47,760 nt of DNA from an uncultured Amaricoccus sp. (GTDB lineage Bacteria > Pseudomonadota > Alphaproteobacteria > Rhodobacterales > Rhodobacteraceae): assembly GCF_937891315.1 (NCBI RefSeq), contig NZ_CALAGI010000042.1:1-47760 (forward strand), in the 5' to 3' direction. How positions within the stretch are numbered: the stretch's first letter is position 1; every line of letters begins with the position of its first letter. This document shows, in pieces, positions 7,944 to 15,693 of this stretch. The notes beneath the pieces were generated by a model, which ran no database searches, was not told the DNA's origin, and saw only the letters and a program-made list of their open reading frames with translations. The position numbers and the translations under genes were made by a program.

Positions 7944-7961
7944 GGAACCGCTTCGGGTTCC
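7944..7961. promoter_or_regulatory. Inverted repeat upstream of the ECF sigma gene
   Basis: GGAACC (7944-7949) and GGTTCC (7956-7961) are perfect inverted arms separated by 6 nt. It lies 48 nt before the sigma factor start, in the only spacer upstream of the operon. Its function is unknown. Otherwise 7901-8009 shows nothing clear. Confidence 0.3.
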
Positions 7962-8009
7962 GCGGGGGGAAACGAGGCCCAGGGCTCGGCCCGGAGAGGC
8001 GGCGCGCCG

Positions 8010-8567
8010 ATGACGGTCCAGACGCGCGAGGAGGAATGGGCCGACTGGATGCGGCGCGCCATTGGCGGCGACGCGGAGGCCTACAACCGCTTTCTGACCG
8101 CCGTGGCGCCGCATCTGCGCGCCATGGCACTGCGGCGCTGCGACCAGTTCGGCGCCGGACGGAGCGAGGCCGAGGACGTGACGCAGGAAGTGCTGCTTGC
8201 CATTCATCTCAAGCGCGGCACCTGGGATCCGGCGCGGCCCATCGGCCCCTGGCTGTCGACGATCGTGCGCAACAAGATGATCGACGGCCTGCGGCGGCGC
8301 GGGCGCGCGGTCAGCGTGCCGATCGAGGATGTGATCGAGACGCTCGAGGCGGTCGAGGCGGGCGAAGTGACCGACAAGCTCGACGTCGAAAACGCGCTGC
8401 GAAGGTTGCGGGATCCGCAACTGTCCATCGTCCGGTCGATTTCCCTCGGCGGCGAGAGCGTGCGCGACACGGCGGCGAAACTGGGGATGAGCGAGGGCGC
8501 GGTACGGGTCGCGCTGCACCGGGCGCTCCGGGCGCTGGCCGCGTTCCACAGGGGAGCGATCGAATGA
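8010..8567 (+). CDS. ECF sigma factor (NrsF/DUF1109-associated, SigF-like)
   Basis: This 185-residue sigma-70 family protein begins MTVQTREEEW. Region 2 (about 18-85) contains SEAEDVTQEVLLAIHLKRGTW and WLSTIVRNKMID, and region 4 (about 115-175) ends with TAAKLGMSEGAVRVALHRALRAL. The frame is open further upstream, but the family starts here. Its stop overlaps the start of an NrsF-type anti-sigma gene by 4 bp (ATGA), the pairing seen for Caulobacter SigF-NrsF, which responds to heavy metals. Function by analogy: a stress-responsive sigma factor held inactive by the membrane protein encoded next. Confidence 0.92.
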   Translation: MTVQTREEEWADWMRRAIGGDAEAYNRFLTAVAPHLRAMALRRCDQFGAGRSEAEDVTQEVLLAIHLKRGTWDPARPIGPWLSTIVRNKMIDGLRRRGRAVSVPIEDVIETLEAVEAGEVTDKLDVENALRRLRDPQLSIVRSISLGGESVRDTAAKLGMSEGAVRVALHRALRALAAFHRGAIE

Positions 8568-9199
8568 AGACGGAGGAGCTGATCGGTCTCTTGGCACAGG
8601 ACGCGCCGGCGGGAGCCTCGCTCGGCGAGCGGCTGGCCCGAGCCCTCGTCGCCGCGGTGGGCGTCTCGGCGCTGCTCATGCTCGCCACCATCGGCCTTCG
8701 GCCCGAGCTGCTCGCGGCGCTCGGGACGGCGCGGGTGCTGTTCAAGATCGCCTTCACGCTGCTGCTCGCGGCGAGCGCCTGCGCCGTGGTCTTTCGCGTC
8801 GGCATGCCTGGCCTGCCGGTTGGCGCGCGCGCGCGGCTGCTGGTCGCGCCGCTGCTCCTGCTCTGCGGCGGGGTGGCGGCGGAACTGGTCGCGGTGCCGC
8901 GGGATGCCTGGGCGGCCAGCCTGACCGGGCAGAACGCCGCCTTCTGCCTGTTCTTCATCCCGGTGCTCGCGCTCGCGCCGCTCGGCGGCCTTCTCTGGGC
9001 GCTGCGTTCCGGCGCGCCGGAGAGCCCGGGTCTCGCCGGCGCGGCGGCGGGCCTGGCCGCCGGAGCGCTCGCCGCCTCGCTCTATGCCTGGCATTGCCCG
9101 GACGACAGCCCGCTGTTCGTCGCAACCTGGTATGTCATCGCCATGGCCTTCGTCACCCTGGCCGGCGGGGCCATCGGCCGCCGTCTCCTGCGCTGGTGA
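8564..9199 (+). CDS. nrsF: NrsF/DUF1109 membrane anti-sigma factor
   Basis: This 211-residue protein has about six transmembrane segments. The DUF1109 signature WHCPDDSPLFVATWY lies at 176-190. Cys128 (NAAFCLF) and Cys178 (WHCPDD) correspond to the two conserved cysteines reported as needed for metal sensing in Caulobacter NrsF. It is translationally coupled to the sigma gene through an ATGA overlap. The likely role is membrane sequestration of the sigma factor and release on metal or oxidative stress. A second, divergent paralog follows 72 nt downstream (87 nt if that gene starts at 9287). Confidence 0.9.
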   Translation: MKTEELIGLLAQDAPAGASLGERLARALVAAVGVSALLMLATIGLRPELLAALGTARVLFKIAFTLLLAASACAVVFRVGMPGLPVGARARLLVAPLLLLCGGVAAELVAVPRDAWAASLTGQNAAFCLFFIPVLALAPLGGLLWALRSGAPESPGLAGAAAGLAAGALAASLYAWHCPDDSPLFVATWYVIAMAFVTLAGGAIGRRLLRW

Positions 9200-9215
9200 G
9201 CGGCGGGGCCGGCCT

Positions 9216-9241
9216 GTAACGAAGGCCCCTTCGCCAGCGAA
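9216..9241 (+). promoter_or_regulatory. Candidate ECF promoter before the second nrsF-like gene
   Basis: GTAACG (9216-9221), 16 nt, then CGAA (9238-9241). This is close to the GTAACC-N16-CGAA consensus recalled for Caulobacter SigF-dependent promoters. It lies in the short gap between the two NrsF genes. A near-identical arrangement occurs on the minus strand at 15523-15548. Confidence 0.5.
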
Positions 9242-9271
9242 GATCGAACATGCATCCCGCCTTCCGGGACG

Positions 9272-9922
9272 ATGAAAGCGTTGGCCATGGATACGTCGCA
9301 TCTTGTCCGGCTCCTGTCGCAGGACGGCGCGGTCCGTGCCCGCCTGACCGTGGTTCTGGCGGGCGGGTTCTGCGCCGGGATCGCGATCGCGGCGCTGATG
9401 TTCCTTGTCGCCATCGGACCGCGGCCCGATATCCTGGCGGCGGCGCGGACCCCGCGCTTTCTCTTCAAGGTCATCGTCACCGGCGCGTTGGCTGTCAGCG
9501 CGGGGCTGCTCGTTTTCCGGCTCAGCCGGCCGGATCCGCCGCCCGGCGCGGCGAGCTGGGCGCTGCTGGCGGCGCCGCTGCTCCTCGTCGGCGCGGGGCT
9601 TGTCGAACTCGTCGCGATGCCACCGGCGAGCTGGCCAACGCTGATGATCGGCGAGAACGCCGCCGTCTGCCTGACCGTCGTGCCGCTGCTGTCGATCGGG
9701 CCGCTCGCCTGCCTGCTGCTGGCGATGCGGGACGGCGCCCCGGCCAACCCCGGCGCCGCCGGGGCGGTGGCGGGGCTCGCGGCCAGCGGCGTGGCCGCGA
9801 GCTTCTATGCCGCGAATTGCACGGACGACAGTCCGCTCTTCGTGCTGGCCTGGTATCCGCTCGCCGTCGCGGTGGTCGCGGCCGCCGGCTTCTTCATCGG
9901 GCGGCGGGCGCTGCGCTGGTAG
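9272..9922 (+). CDS. Second NrsF/DUF1109-family membrane protein
   Basis: This is a paralog of the preceding anti-sigma factor, with the same six-helix profile and C-terminal RRALRW ending. If translation starts at the second ATG (9287, MDTSHLVRLLSQD), the two proteins align from residue 1 and the conserved cysteines fall at identical positions, 128 and 178. Starting at 9272 adds five residues. The signature is altered to ANCTDDSPLFVLAWY, with Asn for His and Thr for Pro. A candidate ECF promoter lies directly upstream, so it may be a target of the sigma factor rather than only its co-expressed partner. It overlaps the convergent OpgC-like gene by 29 bp. Confidence 0.87.
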   Translation: MKALAMDTSHLVRLLSQDGAVRARLTVVLAGGFCAGIAIAALMFLVAIGPRPDILAAARTPRFLFKVIVTGALAVSAGLLVFRLSRPDPPPGAASWALLAAPLLLVGAGLVELVAMPPASWPTLMIGENAAVCLTVVPLLSIGPLACLLLAMRDGAPANPGAAGAVAGLAASGVAASFYAANCTDDSPLFVLAWYPLAVAVVAAAGFFIGRRALRW

Positions 9923-11033
9923 GCGCGGACCTCGCCCAGGGCGCGGCCTTGAACCAGCGCACCAGATAGGCGGTGGCGATCAGCACCGCGAATCCGACGA
10001 GATTCGCCATCGTCATCCGAAGCGCGCCGTCGTCGCCACGCGACAGCCAGATGCCGAGGATCTGGGCGGTGACCATGCCGGTCGCGAAGACCGCCAGCGA
10101 TTGCTGCCCGACCACGGTCACCACGCGGACGGCCCCGCCCCGCAGGATCGCGCCACGTTCGCCGACCGCCTGGACGGCGAGATAGGCGAGCGCGAGGAAA
10201 TGCGCGAAGCGCAGCGCGCCGAAGGCGGATTTGTCGGTGAGGCCGGCGAGCTGGCGCGCCACGTCGTGGAAAGCCGGATGCGTCTCGTACCAGCGCACCA
10301 GCGAGAAGGGGACGCTGGCGATCAGGAAGATCGCGGCGGCGGCGATCAGCCAGCGATGATAGCCCGGCGCGGGAATGCGCCCGCGCACCAGGAAGAAGCC
10401 GGTGAAGAACAGGAGTTGCCAGCCGAAGGGATTGAAGAACCATGTCCGGTCCGAAAACGGCTCGGCCGGCAGCGTCGCCCATCCGGCCTGCGCCGCGAGC
10501 CAGAGGCCGGCCATCAGCGTGAGTGCCAGGCCGACATGGACCCGCTCGGCGATCAGCATCACGGGCATCAACAAGAGGATCACCATGTACATCGGCAGAA
10601 TGTCGAAATAGTTCGGCACGTATCGCAGCGTGAGCAGCGCCTTGGCGAGGCCCCCGGGATCGTGAAGGAACGGCACGAGATTCAGCTGGTCGGCATAGGT
10701 CATCCCGTCAGGCCGCGCCCCGGCGGCGACCGTCAGCGCAAGGATGACCATGAAGACGCCGATATGCGTCCAGTAGATCTGCCAGACGCGCCGGAGCGTC
10801 CGCGCGGCCAGCATTCCCGCCCCGTGCCGGTCGAAGGTCGCGCCGAAGGCGAGCGCGGAGGCCATGCCCGACTGAAAGACGAATATCTCGGTCGCGTCGG
10901 AAAAGCCGAAGCGGCCGGGGATCCACAAGGCCCAGCTGTTGTTTGGCACATGGGCGATCAGGATGATGAACATCCCGAGGCCGCGGAAGAAATCGATCCG
11001 GAGGTCGCGGGCCGGCCGGACCGGGACGGCCAT
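9894..11033 (-). CDS. OpgC-family multi-pass membrane protein
   Basis: This polytopic protein of about 379 residues has around ten hydrophobic segments. The N-terminal motif RDLRIDFFRGLGMFIILIAHVPNN, followed by FSDATEIFVFQSGMASALAFG, is characteristic of OpgC, the membrane acyltransferase-like protein that succinylates osmoregulated periplasmic glucans. The start is uncertain: ATG 11033 leaves the usual short tail before RDLR, while ATG 11069 would overlap the preceding TPP-enzyme gene; neither has a good Shine-Dalgarno. No opgG or opgH lies nearby, so the glycan substrate is not evident. Confidence 0.85.
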   Translation of the reverse strand: MAVPVRPARDLRIDFFRGLGMFIILIAHVPNNSWALWIPGRFGFSDATEIFVFQSGMASALAFGATFDRHGAGMLAARTLRRVWQIYWTHIGVFMVILALTVAAGARPDGMTYADQLNLVPFLHDPGGLAKALLTLRYVPNYFDILPMYMVILLLMPVMLIAERVHVGLALTLMAGLWLAAQAGWATLPAEPFSDRTWFFNPFGWQLLFFTGFFLVRGRIPAPGYHRWLIAAAAIFLIASVPFSLVRWYETHPAFHDVARQLAGLTDKSAFGALRFAHFLALAYLAVQAVGERGAILRGGAVRVVTVVGQQSLAVFATGMVTAQILGIWLSRGDDGALRMTMANLVGFAVLIATAYLVRWFKAAPWARSAPTSAAPAAR

Positions 11034-11052
11034 GGCGCGGGTGGCGAGGAAG

Positions 11053-12696
11053 TCAGAAGGCGCGGTCATAGGCATCGGTGCTGAACCTGCAGGAAATGAG
11101 CGTGAAGCGGTCGGCCCCCGCCGCCGCGTCGAGGGCGTGGCGGAGCGTGGCGGTGTCCTTGACGTGAATGCCATGCCCGCCGAAGCCGCGGGCGATGGTC
11201 GGGAAATCGGTCGCCCCCAGGGCGACACCCAGCGGCGCGAGGCCGGCGGCGGCCTGTTTCAGGCCGATCAGCGACAGGGCGCGGTCCTGGAAGACGACGA
11301 GGGTGATGGCCGCGCCGAGGTCGCGCAGGGTGGCCAGCTCGCCGATCCCCATCTCCAGACCGCCGTCGCCCGTGACCGCGACCACCCGTCGGCCCGGATT
11401 GGCGACCGCCGCGCCGATCGCCAGCGGCAGCGCGGTTGCCATGGTGCAGAAGCCCGCCGACTGCAGCAGGTGGAGCGGCCGGCGGGCTGCCCATTTCTGC
11501 GAGAGCAGGATGCGGTGCGCTCCGCTGTCGGTGGTGACGATGGCGTCGTCTTCCAGCGCCGCGTTCAGCGTTTCGATCAGTGCGTGCGGCCCCCACGCCG
11601 CCGGCGCCGCGAAGAGCGTGTCGAGCCGGGCGCGCGTCGCGGCGGGTTCCCGCGCCGGCCAGAGCGGGCGCGGCGCGAGGCCCGGCGTCAGCGCCCCGGC
11701 GAGATCGGCGATATCCGCCGTCAGGTCGAAGCCCGCCTCGTGCATCCCGTGATCGGCCGGCGCGGCACTCAGCGCGATGATCCGCGCCGGATCGCCGAAG
11801 GCGTCGAGCCAACCCGCGCGCATCTCGATCGGATCATATCCGAGGAGCAGGATCAGGTCGGCGCGATCCGCCAGCGCGCGGAGCTCGGCGTCGGCCAGCG
11901 GCGACAGGCCGGCGGCGCCGAGCGACGGGGGCGCGTCCTCCGGCATCAGCCCCTTGGCCTTGTAGGTGGTGACGACCGGCGCGCCGTAGGCGGTCAGGAA
12001 GGCGCGGATCCGCGCGGCGCCGGGATGCCGGGCCGCTTCGAACCCCGCGAGGACCAGCGGCCGCTCGGCGGCGGCGAGCCGGGCCGCGAGGGCGAGGACC
12101 GCGGGATCGTTCGCGGCGATGCCCGGCGCCGCGCGTCGCGCCGGCCGCGCCGCGCCCGGCTCCGCCGATTGCATCGCCGCGGTCTCCGGCGAGAGGTCGA
12201 GATGCACCGGTCCCATCGGCGCGGTCGTCGCCAGCCGAATCGCCCGCGCGACGGTGGCGGCCGCGCCCTCGGCGCCGATCTCGAACGATCCCTTCACCAG
12301 CGGCGCCAGAATCCGGCCATGATCGATCACCTGATGCGTGTAGCGCGCGCGCGCCAACCGATCGACCACGCCCGATATCACGATCAGCGGCGCATGTTCC
12401 TGCGCCGCGTCCGCGATGCCGTTGACCGCGTTGGCCAGCCCCGGTCCGAGTGTCGTCACCAGCAGCCCCGGCCCGCCACCCGTCGCACTCGCTCCCGCCG
12501 CCATGATCGCCGCCGCCGTCTCATGCCGTGCGAGGTGAAAGGCGATGCCAGCCGCCGCCAGCGCGTCGATCAGTGTCACCACCTCGCCGCCCGGCATGCC
12601 GAAGGCGAAGCGGACACCATGGGCGGCCAGCGTCTCGGCCACCTGGTCGGCGACGCGGTCGGTCGCGTAGGCCGTCGGCGTCTCGCGGTCTCTCAT
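11053..12696 (-). CDS. Thiamine-diphosphate-dependent enzyme, acetolactate synthase-like
   Basis: This 547-residue protein has the three-domain order of the family. The N-terminal domain has GVRFAFGMPGGE and the catalytic-type Glu in ARHETAAAIMA. A central domain follows. The C-terminal TPP domain has the metal motif GDGGLEMGIGELATLRDL. Length and motifs fit IlvB-like proteins, including acetolactate synthase, sulfopyruvate decarboxylase-like and benzoylformate decarboxylase-like enzymes. No ilvH small subunit adjoins, so a catabolic decarboxylase or ligase role is as likely as valine synthesis. The start at 12696 is supported by GGGA 8 nt upstream. It is co-directional with the OpgC gene. 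Confidence 0.85.
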   Translation of the reverse strand: MRDRETPTAYATDRVADQVAETLAAHGVRFAFGMPGGEVVTLIDALAAAGIAFHLARHETAAAIMAAGASATGGGPGLLVTTLGPGLANAVNGIADAAQEHAPLIVISGVVDRLARARYTHQVIDHGRILAPLVKGSFEIGAEGAAATVARAIRLATTAPMGPVHLDLSPETAAMQSAEPGAARPARRAAPGIAANDPAVLALAARLAAAERPLVLAGFEAARHPGAARIRAFLTAYGAPVVTTYKAKGLMPEDAPPSLGAAGLSPLADAELRALADRADLILLLGYDPIEMRAGWLDAFGDPARIIALSAAPADHGMHEAGFDLTADIADLAGALTPGLAPRPLWPAREPAATRARLDTLFAAPAAWGPHALIETLNAALEDDAIVTTDSGAHRILLSQKWAARRPLHLLQSAGFCTMATALPLAIGAAVANPGRRVVAVTGDGGLEMGIGELATLRDLGAAITLVVFQDRALSLIGLKQAAAGLAPLGVALGATDFPTIARGFGGHGIHVKDTATLRHALDAAAGADRFTLISCRFSTDAYDRAF

Positions 12697-12787
12697 GATC
12701 GGTCCCACATCTCGCTCAAGTGACTTGCCGGAGCGGGGCGCGCTCCCGACACTCGGCGCCGGGCCGAACTGGGAGCACACCGCCGCG

Positions 12788-13588
12788 ATGATCACAACGT
12801 CCGTCGTCGCCGGCCTCGCGCTTCTCGCCGGAGCCTCCGCCATGGCCGGCGAAGGCGGCGCCTATCACGTGGCGGACGGCGACTACCGCGTCGAGATGCC
12901 GCCCGCCCGGCCGGCTCGGGGCGCCTATGTGTTCTTTCACGGCTACAACGGGTCCGCCGCGGCGACTTTGCGCGATGCCCGTCCTCTGGTGGAGATGGCG
13001 CTCGCCCATGGCCTCGCCTTCGTCGCGGTGAACGGGCGCGACGGCACCTGGTCGTTGCCCGGCTCACCGGCGGAAGGTGTTCGCGACGAACAGGCCTTCA
13101 TCACCGAGGTTCTCGACGACCTCGATGCCCGCTTCGGTTTTTCGGCGGCGGAAATCGTGCTCGGCGGCTTCTCGCTGGGCGCCTCGATGGCCTGGTACAC
13201 GGTCTGTCATCAGGGGCGCCACGCGGCGGGCATGATCACCTTCTCCGGTGTCTTCTGGGAGCCGCCGCCGAAGCCGGGCGACTGCGATCCGACGGTGCCG
13301 CCGGTCGTGCATTTCCATGGCCGGGCCGACCGGACCTTTCCGCTCGCCGGTCGCGTCATCGGGGGCAGGTACCATCAGGGCGACACCTTCGCAAGCATGG
13401 CGATCCTCCGGGACACCGCCGGTTGCGACCTCGGGCCGGGCAAGCCGCTGACGCTGGCCGGGATTTCCTGCGAGGCGGCGACCGGATGCGCGCGCGGCGC
13501 GATCGTGCTCTGCCTGCATGACGGCGGCCACCAGACCGATCCCGACCAGCTCGACGCGGGGCTGGACGAGATCGGCTTCCGGCGCTGA
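12788..13588 (+). CDS. Secreted alpha/beta-hydrolase, esterase/PHB-depolymerase-like
   Basis: The protein has 266 residues. Residues 1-20 form a signal peptide ending ASAMA before GEGG, so export to the periplasm is likely. The nucleophile elbow GFSLG lies at 127-131 (Ser129), with an oxyanion-type HGYNG at 51-55 and a C-terminal catalytic His in LHDGGHQT. Cysteines in the mature part may form disulfides. Substrate is not evident; polymeric or plant-ester hydrolases of the LpqC/feruloyl esterase type are the nearest recalled families. It ends 4 nt from the convergent membrane-protein gene. Confidence 0.8.
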   Translation: MITTSVVAGLALLAGASAMAGEGGAYHVADGDYRVEMPPARPARGAYVFFHGYNGSAAATLRDARPLVEMALAHGLAFVAVNGRDGTWSLPGSPAEGVRDEQAFITEVLDDLDARFGFSAAEIVLGGFSLGASMAWYTVCHQGRHAAGMITFSGVFWEPPPKPGDCDPTVPPVVHFHGRADRTFPLAGRVIGGRYHQGDTFASMAILRDTAGCDLGPGKPLTLAGISCEAATGCARGAIVLCLHDGGHQTDPDQLDAGLDEIGFRR

Positions 13589-13592
13589 GGCT

Positions 13593-14084
13593 TCAGGCAC
13601 GGCGCCATGCGACGACATGGGCGACGATGACGCCGAAGAGCAGGTGCCCCGCGAGCGACGCCCAGGCCAGCGGCACGAAGCCGAGGAAGGCGGGCAGACC
13701 GGCGATGAGATGCGCCATCACGTAGAGCGCGAAGATCCACAGGCCAAAGCCGAAGCCAAGCCCGGTGAGGAGCAGCGGCAGCTTCGGAAAGATCGCCCGT
13801 TGGAGCGGCCGCGCGACGAAGAGATAGCCGATCGGGTAGAACACCACCCCGACGACCGCGTGGATCAGTTCGGCGAGCGTCCGGCTCGCCAGACCGAACA
13901 CCGACTGCACCAGCGCGGCGGGTTCCAGCGGCCCGCCGACCAGCAGGGGCGTGATGCCTCGCGCCCAGATTTCCCAGCCGAGGTCGGCGGCCAGTCCCGC
14001 CAGCAGGATGGTTGCGATCAGCGCGGGCTCGATCCGCGGAAAAAGGCCGGTGGCGGCGCGCGGGTTCATGTCGGTCATGGACAT
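13593..14084 (-). CDS. Uncharacterised four-helix membrane protein
   Basis: This 163-residue protein has four hydrophobic segments (ALIATILLAGLAADLGW, AELIHAVVGVVFYPIGYLF, LLLTGLGFGFGLWIFALYVM and ASLAGHLLFGVIVAHVV). I do not recognise the family. The start at 14084 is supported by GAGGA 9 nt upstream; two more in-frame ATGs lie within 15 nt. It follows the TPR-protein gene by 31 nt on the same strand, so the two are probably co-transcribed from the candidate ECF promoter at 15523-15548. Confidence 0.75.
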   Translation of the reverse strand: MSMTDMNPRAATGLFPRIEPALIATILLAGLAADLGWEIWARGITPLLVGGPLEPAALVQSVFGLASRTLAELIHAVVGVVFYPIGYLFVARPLQRAIFPKLPLLLTGLGFGFGLWIFALYVMAHLIAGLPAFLGFVPLAWASLAGHLLFGVIVAHVVAWRRA

Positions 14085-14115
14085 CGTGACGTTCCTCGTG
14101 TCGGGAAAAGGGGGG

Positions 14116-15426
14116 TCAGGCGCGGAGTTCGATGGTTCGAAACAACCGATCCTCGGCGCGCAGGCCATGGCGGATGCTTTCGATGCGCGACAGCGCGACG
14201 CGGTCGCCACGTCGCCCGGCGACCCGGGCCACGGCCAGCACGAAGACATCGCGCTGCGCGTTGCTGCCGCCGATGCTCGGGAGGCCCTCGAGCAGGTTGT
14301 CGAGCGCCCGCTGGTCGGCGAAGGCGCCGTGCTCGGCGATCAGATGGGCCAGCGGGACGCCGACCGACGCCGCCACCCGGGCCTGATCGCCGGTCTCCGT
14401 GTCCTTCGCCTCGATCGCCGCGACGAGTTCCAGCGCCGCCTTTCGCGCGCCGACCGCCATCAACGCCGCGAGATTATGCAGCGCGGCGAAGACCAGCGTT
14501 GTGTCGGCGCGGCGGGCGTGGGCGATTTCGGCGAGTTCGTGCCAGCGTCCGCCGACCGCCACGCCCGACTGCCGAAGCCGCCAGAGCAGCGACACCGCGT
14601 TCGCCATGTCGCGGAAATCGTCGCTCGGCCGCGGCCGGACCTCGTCGTCATAGAGCTGGAGCACCCGCTCGTGCTCGCCGCGTTCCAGATGGAACAGCGC
14701 GAGGTGCCAGGCGACGTGAAACGAGAAATTGTTGCAGCGCGACCAGGAGTCGCGGTTCGCCTCGAGCAGGTCGATGCCCCGCGCGGTGTCGCCGCGCATC
14801 TCATGGACATGCGAAACCGCGTGCAGTCCCCAGGCATCGCGGGGTTCGAGCGCGATGGCGCGCTCCCCCGCCGCGCGCGCCGCGTCGTATCGCCCGTGTT
14901 CCTCCAGCGCGAAGGCATGGCAGCCGAGCAGAAAGCCCGCCGCCGGCAGGTCTTCGTCCCACACCGCCATCGCGCGCTGGCTCGCGGCCAGCATACCCGC
15001 CGCGTCGCCCAGCATGAACCGCAGGGCGTGGGCGATCTTGAACGGCGGGAACAGGGCGGGGCGATCCGCGAAACCGGCGTCGAGCCGGTCGGCCGCCGCG
15101 CCGAAATACCCCGCCTCCGCGAGGGCGAGCGCATCGACGAGGATCCGCTCGTCCGCCGTCCCGCCGTCCCGCGCGAGAAGCGCGGCCCGCGCGCGCCCGA
15201 GCGCGGTCGCCGCGGGCGCCGCCGTCTCGCTCCGCGCGAGGAGGAGGTTGGCGAAACCGGTCAGGGCATGGGCGCCGACGTGATCCGGGTCGGCGGCGAG
15301 CGTCGTCGTCAGCGCCGCCGCCGTGCTCGGCCGATGCGCCGCGACACCGAGAACGGCCGCTTCGAAGGCCTGGCGCGCGGGATCGCTGTCGGTGCTGGTC
15401 ATGAGGTCGTAGGAGTCGCGTATCAT
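14116..15426 (-). CDS. TPR protein similar to TTC38
   Basis: This 436-residue helical protein has at least five TPR-like units. The segment WGLHAVSHVHEMRGDTARGIDLLEANRDSW is typical of the TTC38 family, found in animals and many proteobacteria with unknown function. There is no signal peptide, so it is probably cytoplasmic. The start at 15426 (MIRDSYDL) is preferred; the open frame extends 29 residues further without family-like sequence. A GTAACG-N16-CGTA promoter candidate lies about 96 nt upstream, suggesting membership in the ECF regulon together with the second nrsF-like gene. Confidence 0.8.
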   Translation of the reverse strand: MIRDSYDLMTSTDSDPARQAFEAAVLGVAAHRPSTAAALTTTLAADPDHVGAHALTGFANLLLARSETAAPAATALGRARAALLARDGGTADERILVDALALAEAGYFGAAADRLDAGFADRPALFPPFKIAHALRFMLGDAAGMLAASQRAMAVWDEDLPAAGFLLGCHAFALEEHGRYDAARAAGERAIALEPRDAWGLHAVSHVHEMRGDTARGIDLLEANRDSWSRCNNFSFHVAWHLALFHLERGEHERVLQLYDDEVRPRPSDDFRDMANAVSLLWRLRQSGVAVGGRWHELAEIAHARRADTTLVFAALHNLAALMAVGARKAALELVAAIEAKDTETGDQARVAASVGVPLAHLIAEHGAFADQRALDNLLEGLPSIGGSNAQRDVFVLAVARVAGRRGDRVALSRIESIRHGLRAEDRLFRTIELRA

Positions 15427-15522
15427 GCCTCTCGCTCCATCATGGCCGGGAGGATTTCTTCCGGCGGACCGCGGGGCCCGTCGGGGATGCGCGCATCGCG
15501 CGACCGGCCTCATGTCCCGACC

Positions 15523-15548
15523 TACGGGCAGGGCCGCCGGTTCGTTAC
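15523..15548 (-). promoter_or_regulatory. Candidate ECF promoter upstream of the TTC38-like gene
   Basis: On the minus strand GTAACG (15548 to 15543), 16 nt, then CGTA (15526 to 15523). The -35 context CTGTAACGAA is identical to that of the candidate at 9216-9241. Confidence 0.45.
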
Positions 15549-15589
15549 AGAAGGGAAAAGGATCCCCGCGGTACGCGATGGTTCGACTG

Positions 15590-15690
15590 GAGCGAAAGCC
15601 GTCCCGACAGAGCCGGGCCGTCCGCTCCAGAGGCTTGATTCAACGCGATATCCTGACCACCGGACGATCCCGTCTGGTTGGATATTGCCC
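15590..15690. repeat. 101-bp dispersed repeat, copy 2
   Basis: Ungapped match of 85/101 to 6123-6223. The longest exact block is GACCA to GGATAT in the right half, with few differences. It lies 3 nt beyond the stop of the guanidine/urea carboxylase gene, mirroring copy 1 behind the FAD oxidoreductase. The palindromic right half is retained: GACG-ATCC-CGTC inside GCGATATCC and GGATATTGC arms. Confidence 0.8.
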
Positions 15691-15693
15691 GGG

